A stretch of DNA of 64,000 nt, taken from Pelotomaculum_C sp050950345. Its GTDB lineage: Bacteria; Bacillota; Desulfotomaculia; Desulfotomaculales; Pelotomaculaceae. The notes beneath the pieces were generated by a model, which saw only the letters and a list, made by a program, of their open reading frames with translations, was not told the origin of the DNA and did not search any database. The stretch spans positions 1 through 64,000 of the forward strand of contig JBMNHK010000004.1 of NCBI GenBank assembly GCA_050950345.1, read 5' to 3'. How positions within the stretch are numbered: the first letter of the stretch is position 1; each line of letters begins with the position of its first letter. This document shows positions 16,414 through 25,918 of the stretch, one piece after another. The translations under genes were made by a program, and so were the position numbers.

Positions 16414-17193
16414 ATGCGCAGTAAGCGGTTTAATATAGATAAGGTTAAATTGATAAAAAGGAAAAATATTGCGGCTGTTGCTATAGCCGCCCTTTTACTC
16501 TGCTCATTTTTTACGGCGACACAGGCCAGTTACATTTATTCGGCCGTTATGAAAACCTATATAGCCACCGCCCGGGGTGACTTTTATTTTAACAGCGATC
16601 TTCTGACGGACGCGGCCACCGTGCCTGTGTACAATATCACCCATGATTGGAATACTGGTGCGACGATCAGCTTTGAGCTCAGGAATTATGAAAACCAGCT
16701 CAACGTTTCGGATAGCCAGATCAAATATACCGCATCTGTTTCACCGGCGGGCGATAGTGAAAGCGGCACGATTAACCCCGTCCCGGGTGGACAGGCCCAA
16801 ACGGTCAACCTCTTAGTGCCGGTACCGGAGGACACCGGCGCGCCCCTGGAGGTGCTGGTGACCGCCACCTCGTCATATCCTTTTGAGAAAACTTTAAAGG
16901 GCAGGTTTATCATCTCTCCTGCTGTTACCTTTACCATGCCGGGAAATGAAGATTCGCCCGTTGCAGTCTTAAAAATTACGCTGGCCCCGGACACCCAGGC
17001 GGCACGGCCTGTTGCCATTACCTGGCCGGCAGGCGCAGCCCCCGATATGACCAACCCCATCGTGCTTAACGCGACTAGTATGGATTTGGAGAACAGGACC
17101 CTTACAACCTCTCTTAACACGGCGGCGCTCTATGAACTGGTTTTCTTTAAGGACAGTCCGGCGGCCAATTACACCGGGGTAACGGTAGATTAG
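16414..17193 (+). CDS. Secreted matrix-locus protein of unknown fold
   Basis: 259 residues with ribosome binding site AAGGCAGGTGG. Basic N-terminus, signal segment at about 18-38 ending Thr-Gln-Ala-Ser-Tyr-Ile-Tyr-Ser, then Thr-Ala-Arg-Gly-Asp-Phe-Tyr-Phe. This placement of an aromatic-rich strand just after the signal mirrors the SipW substrates next to it. The rest is beta-rich and Pro/Thr-rich without cysteines, compatible with two Ig-like folds. The gene is in the same operon, 20 bases after the previous stop. Function is unknown; a role in the extracellular fibre is inferred from location. Confidence 0.55.
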   Translation: MRSKRFNIDKVKLIKRKNIAAVAIAALLLCSFFTATQASYIYSAVMKTYIATARGDFYFNSDLLTDAATVPVYNITHDWNTGATISFELRNYENQLNVSDSQIKYTASVSPAGDSESGTINPVPGGQAQTVNLLVPVPEDTGAPLEVLVTATSSYPFEKTLKGRFIISPAVTFTMPGNEDSPVAVLKITLAPDTQAARPVAITWPAGAAPDMTNPIVLNATSMDLENRTLTTSLNTAALYELVFFKDSPAANYTGVTVD

Positions 17194-17221
17194 CAAAGTG
17201 AGGGGAATGGGTGGAGTAGCT

Positions 17222-19988
17222 ATGAATAAAAAAGTTAAGTATGTGACAATGGTTATACTTTTGTGCTGCGCCTGGCTGCTTTCGCCCGGGACACCTGGTC
17301 TGCTATTGTCTGAAAATACGACCGCCCGGGCTGCCAGCGCCTTATGGGACGGCTCCGTCGCCACAGGCTTTGCCGGCGGGACCGGGACTGAGGCGGACCC
17401 CTATTTAATCAGTAACGGCGCGCAGCTTGCCTATTTTTCGAGACAGGTCAATAATGATAAGAATTCCTATAACAACAAATATATTAAACTCACCCAGGAC
17501 ATCCTCCTCAACGAGATGAATCCCGACGGCACCTTTGTGTCCGCCTCTCCAAGTGAATTATTTACACGTGACTGGCGACAAAGACAAGATATGAATAATT
17601 TTAATGGCCATTTTGATGGTAATGGCAAAAAAATAATTGGTCTATATATCAATATTCCGGGCTGGATTTACTACGGGGGGCTGTTTGGCTATGCCGGCTC
17701 TGAAAGTGTGATCCAAAACGTAAGTATATCGGGAGCTGTCAATGGTGGATATGAAACAGGAGTGATAGCCGGCTACACGGACGGTGTGATCACAGGATGC
17801 GACATAAGCTGTACAGTAACAGGAGTAGAGACTTATACAGGAGGTATAACCGGCTCTGCCGGCGCTAACAGTGTAATAAGCAACTGCACTGTTGCAGGCG
17901 CTGTAAACGGGGGAAGAGACTATGTCGGAGGCGTGGCTGGTCAAACACAGGGTGTTATAACAGAATGCTACATAAGCAGTACTGTAACAGGAGCTAAGAA
18001 TACAGGGGGTATAGCCGGCTCTGCCGGTGCTGACAGCGAAATAAATAACTGTACTGTTTCAGGAACTGTAGACGGAAGAGAAAATGTCGGAGGCGTGGCC
18101 GGTCAAACACAGGGTGTTATAACTGGCTGCAGCTCCAGCGGTACAGTGACTGGCATCGATTTTTACGTCGGAGGCGTGGTGGGATATGCCGGTACAGGCA
18201 GCGAAGTGAGCGCCTGCTCCAATACGGGACCTGTAACGGGCAGATCTGATGTGGGAGGCGTAGCTGGTTACACCGACGGCGTTATCACGGTTTGTGTCAA
18301 CAGTGGTGCAGTGACGGGAATTGACTTCCGTATAGGCGGGGTGGCAGGGTATGCCGATAGCCACAACACCGTGAGCAATTGTTTAAATAAAGGAGCAGTC
18401 ACCGCTACCTCAGATCCCGTTACTGGCGAAGAAGGAGCAAGTAACGGAATAGGCGGCATAGTAGGCGTTGGAAACTGGTCGGATCCCGCCTCCACCATCA
18501 ACAACAATTTAAACCTGGGCTCTGTGACCGGCAATGCTAATGTTGAAGGGAAAATCAATGTGGGCGGTATAATTGGCATATCTGAGTATCCCTTAACTAC
18601 TGAGGATGCCTGGAACAATTATTACAGCAATGCTCCGGCAGGGACGGGAGGCGGCGATGTCTGGGCAGAAGATGGTGCGGTTCCCTTCGGCGATATGACC
18701 TGGGAAGAAGTTATCGAGGAGCTCAACAGTGATAACCCTGCGGGTGATGATATATGGTCGGAGGACGAGGAAGGTACCCCAGTGCCCGGGGGATCTGCGC
18801 CCGATGCTGCAGTTGAAATTTTAAATGCTATCATAAAAGAAGGCAGATATTATACTGCTGCGTTACTGGGAGACGGTGTTGCGGCAACCATCACGGCAGA
18901 CAGTGTTTTTACAACGGCCTTTTGCGTGGGTTATAACGAAAGCATAAATCTGGAAACCCAAACCCTTGGCCTGGCTGAGGAAGGGACGGTGGTTCCGCTG
19001 CCGGCCAACACCTCAGTTATTATGCTGGTTGACGGTGTATATTATTATAAAAATCTTTCATCTGAATTAGATACAAGACTTGCACTCAGTGAATTTATAA
19101 AGATGGGCAGTACGACGGACAACTACACCCCTGCAGCGCCGGCGCCGGCTGAGACAACAAAAGATTACTTGTTTATATTTGATTTTTCAAAAACAGCGCC
19201 TGGTGTTGCCACCGGAACCTATAAAGTGGAATTGTTGCCCACCTCCGGCGCCGTTTCCGGCACGATGCCTTCGGTTACAGTTGCAGGGGTCAACACCTAT
19301 ACGCTCACCGCAGGCGGGGGAAAACGGCTTTGTAGATAATATAAACTTTTCCAGTACGCTGGTGGAAGGTTATGACTATAAGACGGAGGGGAAGAATTAT
19401 GCCTTTGAACTGCAATTGGCGCAGGATGGGGCAGTGGTACCTTTCCCGGTAGGCACAAAGATAAACGGGACCATTATGACCTCAAACCTGCCTTATGCCT
19501 TTACGGCAGCGGTGTTCGGGGATAATGCCGTCACTATTGATATGTCTGGTTGTGTAAACCCGCTTGTTGCGGGGAGCTATGACCTTCAGGTCAGGGCTTA
19601 CGCCAGTGAAGCTGTTGCCTCGCCCCGCGAGGGCTATATGCTGGCAAGCGGCGCGACAACCCTTGCGGTAGAGGCGCCTGTGCAATATGCCATAAGGGTA
19701 AACGCCCCGACGAGGGTTTTTGACGAATCGTCAGAATCCATTCCTGTGGTTTATAACATTGAAACCCTGGGAGCAGGCACTGTAAAGTCAACCTTGCAGC
19801 GCAAATACGGGCCGGTTTATGTCAATATATCCAGCCAGAAGGACCTGCCTGTCAGCATTTCCGCCGGCAGCGCCACCCTGACTATTCCCGCCGGCTACGA
19901 CAAGGGGACCTACCGCTTCCTGTTCACCCTCTACGACAATAACGGCGCCTCAAGAGCCCAGAACGCCGAAAGCCTGATCATCAAGTAG
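17222..19988 (+). pseudogene. GLUG-repeat extracellular protein, split by one-base insertion
   Basis: ATG 17222 follows GGGTGGAG. Signal peptide about 8-35. Residues about 125-460 consist of at least ten GLUG-type repeats of roughly 20-25 residues with Gly-Gly-Val-Ala-Gly-x-x-x-Gly-Val-Ile-Thr-x-Cys, which stack as a right-handed beta solenoid in adhesins and peptidases. The frame closes at 19339. One extra G in the run 19316-19320 causes this: without it Gly-Glu-Asn-Gly-Phe-Val-Asp-Asn continues in frame to 19988, adding two beta-rich domains and giving a total near 921 residues. Most likely a surface adhesin of the matrix operon. The break could be an assembly error, a mutation or, less likely, phase variation, since five G is short. 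Confidence 0.78.
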
Positions 19989-20014
19989 CGAAGCAGTTAA
20001 AGGTCTCTAAAGAG

Positions 20015-20042
20015 AAAAAGGTCTCTTTAGAGACCTTTTTTT
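20015..20042 (+). terminator. Strong intrinsic terminator of the matrix operon
   Basis: An 11-base-pair stem (20015-20025 with 20030-20040), loop TTTA and a T-rich end of seven T residues. Confidence 0.9.
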
Positions 20043-20189
20043 GTTGCTAAAGTTTCGTATTAATTGACAGTAAGCGTCAAATAAACCATCACATAGAATA
20101 GAAGTTTTGAAGGTAGTACAATCACTATGAATAGGTTGAAAAAGTTGAAAAAGCAAGCAAACTTTTTCAACCTGGAACGGAGTGATTGT

Positions 20190-20537
20190 ATGGATACACA
20201 TAAAGTTGCAGCGGAGTATCGGTTATCACAATGGATGCACGTGATACAGGAACAGAAGTGCAGCGGGCAAAACATTAAGGAATTTTGCCAGGATAAAGGA
20301 ATAAGTAGGAATAAATACTTCTACTGGCAGCGGAAGCTGCGAAAGGCAACCTGTGAAGGACTTTTAAAATTGGGAGAACCCGCAGATATAGTGCCAAAGG
20401 GATGGATGCAGCTTGAACCAAAGCAAGAAACGAAAACAACGCTGGATATTGAAATTGGTGGCTGCCATATCACCGTAGATGAAAAGACGGATCCTGAACT
20501 ATTAAAAAAAGTATGCCGAATATTAAGGGCACTATGA
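20190..20537 (+). CDS. tnpA: IS66 accessory protein TnpA
   Basis: ATG 20190 with GGAGTGATTGT upstream. About 115 residues with a helix-turn-helix region (Gln-Asn-Ile-Lys-Glu-Phe-Cys...Ile-Ser-Arg-Asn-Lys-Tyr-Phe-Tyr-Trp-Gln-Arg-Lys) characteristic of the first IS66 gene. It is needed with TnpB for transposition in characterised IS66 elements. Its stop codon overlaps the ATG of tnpB. Confidence 0.88.
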   Translation: MDTHKVAAEYRLSQWMHVIQEQKCSGQNIKEFCQDKGISRNKYFYWQRKLRKATCEGLLKLGEPADIVPKGWMQLEPKQETKTTLDIEIGGCHITVDEKTDPELLKKVCRILRAL

Positions 20538-20887
20538 TGAGATGGGGCGAAAAACCAGTATACATATGCTGCGGACATACAGATATGAGGAAATCTATTA
20601 ATGGTCTGATGATGCTTGTTAAAGACAGCTTTTCTCTTGATCCATTTTCGGAAGCAATGTTTGTATTCTGTAATAGGAACCGGGATAGGATAAAAATCCT
20701 GGAATGGGACGGCGATGGATTCTGGCTGTATTTTAAGCGTTTGGAGCGTGGTCATTTTCGCTGGCCGGCAAAAGGAGACAGCGCTACTATGCTGCTTGAG
20801 ACCAGGGAACTATCATACTTAATAGAAGGTGCGAAACTAGAGAAAAAACTGAAGAGAGAAGAAGTTTTCGAGCGGCAAATTTCTTAA
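20534..20887 (+). CDS. tnpB: IS66 accessory protein TnpB
   Basis: Start ATG 20534 overlaps the tnpA stop (ATGATGA). The family signature Tyr-Ile-Cys-Cys-Gly-His-Thr-Asp-Met-Arg-Lys-Ser-Ile-Asn-Gly-Leu is present near the N-terminus, with Trp-Asp-Gly-Asp-Gly-Phe-Trp-Leu-Tyr in the middle. 117 residues, full length. Known as Orf2 of IS66 elements; required for transposition, biochemical role unclear. Confidence 0.93.
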   Translation: MMRWGEKPVYICCGHTDMRKSINGLMMLVKDSFSLDPFSEAMFVFCNRNRDRIKILEWDGDGFWLYFKRLERGHFRWPAKGDSATMLLETRELSYLIEGAKLEKKLKREEVFERQIS

Positions 20888-20962
20888 AGCATATATCTCG
20901 AAAAAGGTCTTAAAAGCGCATAAAATCTAACTTTTTAGCAGATTTTTTGGTATAATTTTATT

Positions 20963-22564
20963 ATGAAAACACAAACTGATTCAGCAGAAAAACTGCTAGA
21001 AGTAATTGAAGAAAAAGATCGCAGGATCGCTGAATTAGAACAGCAGTTACAGTGGTTTATGTCACAGATCCGCCTTGCGAAGCATAAGCAATTTGGGGCA
21101 TCAAGCGAAAAAACTGATGGTCCCCAAGTGTCTTTATTCAACGAGGCCGAATCAAACGCGGATATGACCATACCGGAACCGAGAATTACTGAGGTAAAGG
21201 CCCATTATCGCAAACGGACACGTCTTACAACTGACAAATTGCCGGAGGACTTACCTGTTGAGATAATTGAATACGAGCTGCCGGCTGAAGATTGTATCTG
21301 CCCGGAATGCAGCAGCAAGATGCATACAATGGGAAAAGAAACCCGCGAAGAACTAAAGATAATTCCTGCAAAAGCAGTAATTACTCGACATGTGCAGCAT
21401 GTTTATGCCTGCCGGAATTGTGAAGAAACTTCCGATCATGTTCCTATCGTAAAGGCAGATATGCCAGAACCCGTCATAAAAGGTGGATTCGCCGCACCCG
21501 AAACAATTGCCCACATAGCAGTGCAGAAATTCATGATGGCTTCACCTCTTTACAGACAGGAGCAGGAATGGAAGCAAAACGGCATCCTGCTTTCCCGGCA
21601 GACTATGTCAAATTGGCTGATCAAAGCCAGTGAGAACTGGCTGGAACCGATATATGAAGAGATGAAGCTTAAGATATGTAAGCATGAAGTGCTTCACGCC
21701 GATGAAACTACCCTGCAGGTGCTAAAAGAACCGGGGAAAGCGGCACAATCAAAAAGTTACATGTGGCTGTACCGCACCAGCGGAGAGGCCAAAAACCAGA
21801 TCGTACTTTATGACTATCAACCCGATAGAAAGCGTATACATCCGGAAGCGTTTTTAAAGAATTTCAAAGGATATTTACATTGCGATGGATATGAAGGCTA
21901 TCACAAACTGCCTGAGAGCATAATCGTCGTAGGCTGCCTGGCACATCTGAGGCGGAAATTTTTTGATGCATTGAAAACCTTGCCCAAAGAGAAACAAGCG
22001 GAATCCAATGCGGCAAAGGGAGTTTCCTATTGTGACAAACTGTTTCATCTCGAAAAACAGTTTGCTTCACTTACCCCCGATAACCGCTTCATGGAACGCG
22101 AACGACTATCAAGGCCTTTGTTTGCTGAATTTTACAATTGGATTGAAAGTACCGCTGCCTTGCCTAAAACCCTTCTTGGCAAAGCGATATATTACGCAAA
22201 ATCTCAGCGAAAATATCTTGAAAGATATCTGCTTGACGGCCGCCTTGAAATTTCAAACAATCGTGCGGAACGCAGTATTAAACCATTTGTAATTGGTCGC
22301 AAGAATTGGCTTTTTGCTAACACGCCAAACGGCGCCAAGGCCAGTGCAATTTATTACAGCCTGATTGTAAGCGCAAGGGAAAATGGTTTGAATCCATTTG
22401 AATATTTGACATGGATTTTTACCAATGCCCCCAACTTGGGAAAAGCAGGTTACATATCTGCAGTAGAAGACTTCCTGCCTGACAGTGTAGCTATACCGGA
22501 AAAGGTATTCGCCCCGCAGCCTGGTAATGCAAAACCGAAAAAATATGCCTGGGAGGAAGACTGA
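20963..22564 (+). CDS. tnpC: IS66 transposase TnpC
   Basis: 533 residues: coiled coil at about 5-35, zinc-binding segment with Cys-Pro-Glu-Cys and Cys-Arg-Asn-Cys (about 112-155), and a DDE catalytic core with Asp in His-Ala-Asp-Glu-Thr-Thr, Asp in His-Cys-Asp-Gly-Tyr-Glu-Gly-Tyr and Glu in Asn-Asn-Arg-Ala-Glu-Arg-Ser-Ile-Lys-Pro. Full length and apparently intact. Final codons are followed by a small fourth gene. Confidence 0.95.
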   Translation: MKTQTDSAEKLLEVIEEKDRRIAELEQQLQWFMSQIRLAKHKQFGASSEKTDGPQVSLFNEAESNADMTIPEPRITEVKAHYRKRTRLTTDKLPEDLPVEIIEYELPAEDCICPECSSKMHTMGKETREELKIIPAKAVITRHVQHVYACRNCEETSDHVPIVKADMPEPVIKGGFAAPETIAHIAVQKFMMASPLYRQEQEWKQNGILLSRQTMSNWLIKASENWLEPIYEEMKLKICKHEVLHADETTLQVLKEPGKAAQSKSYMWLYRTSGEAKNQIVLYDYQPDRKRIHPEAFLKNFKGYLHCDGYEGYHKLPESIIVVGCLAHLRRKFFDALKTLPKEKQAESNAAKGVSYCDKLFHLEKQFASLTPDNRFMERERLSRPLFAEFYNWIESTAALPKTLLGKAIYYAKSQRKYLERYLLDGRLEISNNRAERSIKPFVIGRKNWLFANTPNGAKASAIYYSLIVSARENGLNPFEYLTWIFTNAPNLGKAGYISAVEDFLPDSVAIPEKVFAPQPGNAKPKKYAWEED

Positions 22565-22565
22565 T

Positions 22566-22841
22566 ATGGGAAAGAATATTGATTACATGATGGAATTGGT
22601 AAATGAATACCTGTCAGGCAAAACTCCCCGGTATATATTCGAATTAGATTTTCAGACTGAGATCTTAGCCCGTTACAAGAAAATGGTGCGGGAAGATAGG
22701 GACTATGCCGAATATTTTTATGATTTGCTTTCGGAAGACGGTGTGGATGCGGGTGATGGACTATCGGATACAGAATTTAAACAGCTGCTCCGAAGACAGT
22801 ATAATAAGGTAAAAAGTGTTGCCCATGATGGCTTCTGGTGA
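22566..22841 (+). CDS. Small IS66-associated protein
   Basis: About 91 residues, starting two bases after tnpC and ending 28 bases before the right inverted repeat. Acidic and helical, with Met-Met-Glu-Leu-Val-Asn-Glu-Tyr-Leu-Ser-Gly-Lys. Similar short genes occur at the 3' end of several clostridial IS66 elements. Function unknown. Confidence 0.7.
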   Translation: MGKNIDYMMELVNEYLSGKTPRYIFELDFQTEILARYKKMVREDRDYAEYFYDLLSEDGVDAGDGLSDTEFKQLLRRQYNKVKSVAHDGFW

Positions 22842-22881
22842 TACCTACATTTAGTAGGTACTGGCCTGTTTGACGCTTACC

Positions 22882-23013
22882 AGGCCTGGGGATATTGCCG
22901 AGTGTTATGCTGATTCCAGTAAAGCTGAAAGAGAACTGGGCTGGAAGGCCAAGCGCGATATTATAGACATGTGCCGGGATGCTTGGCGATTTGAAAAAGG
23001 GTTTGAAGAGTAA
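22882..23013 (+). pseudogene. 3' remnant of a UDP-glucose 4-epimerase (galE-like) gene
   Basis: Beginning directly at the IS66 end, the frame reads Arg-Pro-Gly-Asp-Ile-Ala-Glu-Cys-Tyr-Ala-Asp and on through Glu-Leu-Gly-Trp-Lys-Ala to Gly-Phe-Glu-Glu-stop. This is the characteristic C-terminal end of GalE-type epimerases (Arg-Arg-Pro-Gly-Asp...Ala...Leu-Gly-Trp). About 43 residues remain of about 330. It is followed by a YdcF-like gene start, the same order as the intact epimerase-YdcF pair at 32970-34626. Confidence 0.85.
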
Positions 23014-23033
23014 AGATATATGGATGTTGATAC

Positions 23034-23100
23034 ATGAAGAAACCCAAGAAGCTTTTTACTACCGTTATCGTTATTCTGGTTGTTGTAGCTTTAATAACTC
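23034..23100 (+). pseudogene. 5' remnant of a YdcF/SanA-family gene
   Basis: ATG 23034 starts Met-Lys-Lys-Pro-Lys-Lys, with a hydrophobic Val/Ile/Leu stretch after it that is nearly identical in DNA to the start of the intact gene at 33985. Homology ends at about 23095, where an IS4-like element begins. About 20 residues remain. Confidence 0.85.
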
Positions 23101-24124
23101 AACTTTCGCAGGACGGAAGTTGAAGCCGGCCCTTTAAAAATGAGGGCAGACAGGCTATGAACTCTTGAATTAAATCCTGTAAAGCACGATCTGTTATTGT
23201 GAGATACCTTCTCAAGGTATTTTCAAGCATTGTTAATATCAGTTGAAATGCTTCAAAAAAACTAATATCTTTAAGCTCGTCACAGCATAGATAAAATAGG
23301 TTGCCTAGCGTCCTTGGGTCCTTGCTTTCCCGGTTTTCCAGAGCAAGCATAATGTAACGGCAGAATACGATTGTGGTATGGGCCACCATGGAATCATAAG
23401 ATCTCCCCTGGAACTCCTTGGCCAGGTTCAAAAATGATTTGGTGGTTTTAAAGAACACTTCGATATTCCAGCGTTTACTGTAGAGCCGGATGATTTCTTC
23501 ATCGGTCAACTCTAGATCAGTGGTAAGCAATGCCAACCATTTTTTTGACCTATTACGGTCCCGTACAAATAAAATCCGGGCCGGTATTGGATTACCATCA
23601 GAATCATTGCCGATGACAACAATGGCATTTGCTAATATCTTAGCTCTGCCGGGTTTTTTGAGGAGTTCCTTGTAAAGGGTATCAAGATTCATCTTTTCCC
23701 CTTTATAAGTGTACAGTACCTTTTTCAATGATTTAAGCATGCATATCACATGAAGGCGGTGCTCACGGACCTTACAGATAATGGACGGAAAGGAAAACCA
23801 GCTATCAAAAAGAAGATACCTTGCCTGGATACCGTGTTCCTGGGCTTGGCGCAAGAGGTCAAACATTACTTCGGTAGACTTTTTGATGCTTTCCATTCTT
23901 CTTTTGTAGCCAGTAGTACGCTTATCAAGACGCGGGTCAATGCCACACAGTCGGTTACGCTCATTTTCGGAACTGAGCAAGGAAAAGGCAACTGGGAGAA
24001 AAGTATTGCCATCCGACCAGCCCAGGGTAAGCATTCGAAATCCACGGACATATTTGTTTTCCTCAAGTTTGAAACTTTTCGACGGTTTTTGCTCCTTTTG
24101 AGCCAGCAAACCCAGTAAAATCAA
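23099..24124 (-). pseudogene. IS4-family transposase, N-terminus missing
   Basis: The 341 residues contain the central and C-terminal part of an IS4-type transposase: Gly-Phe-Arg-Met-Leu-Thr-Leu-Gly-Trp-Ser-Asp-Gly, Phe-Asp-Ser-Trp-Phe-Ser-Phe-Pro, and the YREK-like Arg-Trp-Asn-Ile-Glu-Val-Phe-Phe-Lys-Thr-Thr-Lys. Family members normally carry another about 100-120 residues upstream that include the first catalytic Asp; those are absent because the IS1634 element begins there. The left end interrupts the YdcF remnant. Not expected to be functional. Confidence 0.85.
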
Positions 24125-24216
24125 GGGGTCGTTTCTGAAAATTTCAAATTTGTGCTGCCACGTTTAGTAAATTGCTTCTTCCTTAAATCAGGTCAATATG
24201 GTATAATATAGGTGCC

Positions 24217-25872
24217 ATGTATGCGAGAACTAAAACATTTACAAACAAAGATGGTTCTAAAAGAACCTACATACAGATTGTTGAATCCGTTCGCGAGAAC
24301 GATAAGGTGCGCCAAAAGGTCCTCTTGAACATGGGCCGCATTGAAGACCTGCAAGATGGGGATATCGACCGCTTGATCGCCAGCTTGGCCAAATTCTCAG
24401 AGAAAAAGTGGATCCAGTCAGAGGCTCAAAAATTACTGGTACACAACGCCAAAGAATGGGGACTCGAATTCATCTTTCACCATCTCTGGGACAAGCTTCA
24501 TCTGGATGTTATCTTGCAGAAGTCTTTCGCCAGTACCTATACATCTGAACAACTAGCCGAAGCAGTTTATGCTATGGTGCTCAATAGAATCAGCGATCCG
24601 CTCTCCAAGCGTGGTGTGAATCATTGGATTAATGAGGTGTATAGGCCGGCTTTTGCAAAACTGGAATTACACCATTTTTATAGGTCCCTTGATTTGCTGG
24701 CCGAACACAAGGAAAGCATCGAACTGGAACTATATCATAGTACCCAGAGCTACTTTGACTTAAAGGTGGACATGATCTTCTGGGATACTACCTCTACATA
24801 TTTCGAAGGAAAAGGACCTGCTGAACTGGCTCACTATGGTTATTCCAAAGATCATCGTCCGGATCGTCTTCAGGTGATGATTGGGATTGTGATGACTCAG
24901 ACAGGTATCCCTATCGCCCATGAGGTTTTTCCGGGCAACACCCCTGATTCTGCAACTTTCAGGCAAATCATTGCTGATATGCGCAAACGTTTTAACTTGG
25001 GCCGGGTGGTCTTTGTCGGAGACCGGGGCATGGTGAGTAAAGAAATATTAGACGAACTGGACCGAAACCACATTGAATATATCGTCGGTATGCGCATGCG
25101 CAAAGCCAAAGAAGTTGGCGAGGTACTGAAAACCGGCGGCAAATACAAAGTGGTACGGGATAAACTCAGAGTTAAAGAAGTCTGGCATGATGCCAACCGC
25201 TACATTATCTGCTACAACCCTCTGCAGGCTGAGTATGACAAAAAGGCCCGGGCGGAAATGGTTGCAAAGTTAGAAAGTCAGCTAAAAAACAACGGGGTGA
25301 AGTCACTGGTCGGTAATAGCGGTTACCGCCGCTACCTGTTGCTGAATAAAGACGCCGTCGTCGGCATTAACCAGCAACTCTTGAAAAGAGAAGCCCGCTA
25401 TGACGGTAAGTATGTGCTTCGCACCAACTCTCAGCTTGAAACCGCCGAGGTAGCCTTGGCCTACAAAGATCTGTGGCGGGTGGAACGGGCTTTTCGGGAG
25501 ATTAAATCCAGCCTGGATTTACGTCCGGTCTACCACTGGAAAGACAGCCGGGTACGTGGCCACATTATGGTTTGCTTCCTAGCCCTGGTACTGGAGTCGG
25601 CCCTGCGAAGAAAGCTTCTTGAGAAAAATATTGAAGTCGAGTACCTTTATTTGCTACGAGATTTGCAACAGCTAAGGGCTGTTGAAATGACCATCGGTGA
25701 GGACCGGTACTTGTGCCGCACAGAATTGGTCGGCAAAGCTAACGAAGCCTTCAAGGCACTCGGCCTTCGCCCACCGCTGCAGATCGCTAGGTTAGAAAAC
25801 AAAAGCAAACATACAAAAGAGCAAGAAATACCAGAATATACTAATCTGACGCTCTTTCCTGAAACGGAATGA
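24217..25872 (+). CDS. IS1634-family transposase
   Basis: 551 residues, full length. The N-terminus Met-Tyr-Ala-Arg-Thr-Lys-Thr-Phe and Tyr-Ile-Gln-Ile-Val-Glu-Ser matches the family. Catalytic motifs are Trp-Asp-Thr-Thr-Ser-Thr-Tyr-Phe, Val-Gly-Asp-Arg-Gly-Met-Val-Ser and Val-Glu-Arg-Ala-Phe-Arg-Glu-Ile-Lys-Ser. A promoter-like GGTATAATATAG lies 20 bases upstream of the start codon. The element's right end, beyond 25872, carries a nested IS1182 insertion. It separates the IS4 remnant from the truncated second recombinase. Ends of the element could not be fixed by eye. Confidence 0.93.
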   Translation: MYARTKTFTNKDGSKRTYIQIVESVRENDKVRQKVLLNMGRIEDLQDGDIDRLIASLAKFSEKKWIQSEAQKLLVHNAKEWGLEFIFHHLWDKLHLDVILQKSFASTYTSEQLAEAVYAMVLNRISDPLSKRGVNHWINEVYRPAFAKLELHHFYRSLDLLAEHKESIELELYHSTQSYFDLKVDMIFWDTTSTYFEGKGPAELAHYGYSKDHRPDRLQVMIGIVMTQTGIPIAHEVFPGNTPDSATFRQIIADMRKRFNLGRVVFVGDRGMVSKEILDELDRNHIEYIVGMRMRKAKEVGEVLKTGGKYKVVRDKLRVKEVWHDANRYIICYNPLQAEYDKKARAEMVAKLESQLKNNGVKSLVGNSGYRRYLLLNKDAVVGINQQLLKREARYDGKYVLRTNSQLETAEVALAYKDLWRVERAFREIKSSLDLRPVYHWKDSRVRGHIMVCFLALVLESALRRKLLEKNIEVEYLYLLRDLQQLRAVEMTIGEDRYLCRTELVGKANEAFKALGLRPPLQIARLENKSKHTKEQEIPEYTNLTLFPETE

Positions 25873-25918
25873 GTGTAGTGGTACGTCTGTTGATATTACC
25901 TTCAAAGCCTTGGTATTA

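Larger units (their letters stand above)
20070..22880 (+). mobile_element. IS66-family insertion sequence (complete, four genes)
   Basis: Ends are defined by the perfect 12-base inverted repeat GTAAGCGTCAAA at 20070-20081 and its complement at 22869-22880, the IS66-type terminus. Length 2811 bases. The flanking octamers (AATTGACA left, CAGGCCTG right) differ, so no target duplication remains. Left is the matrix operon terminator; right is the broken end of an epimerase gene. Confidence 0.9.

Noticed and set aside
17700..18400. Direct-repeat array resembling CRISPR
   Set aside because: The repeats are in frame, degenerate and encode GLUG repeats in a secreted protein; no constant repeat with unique spacers.
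23750..24118. Plus-strand open frame over the IS4-like transposase
   Set aside because: Antisense to readable transposase motifs.
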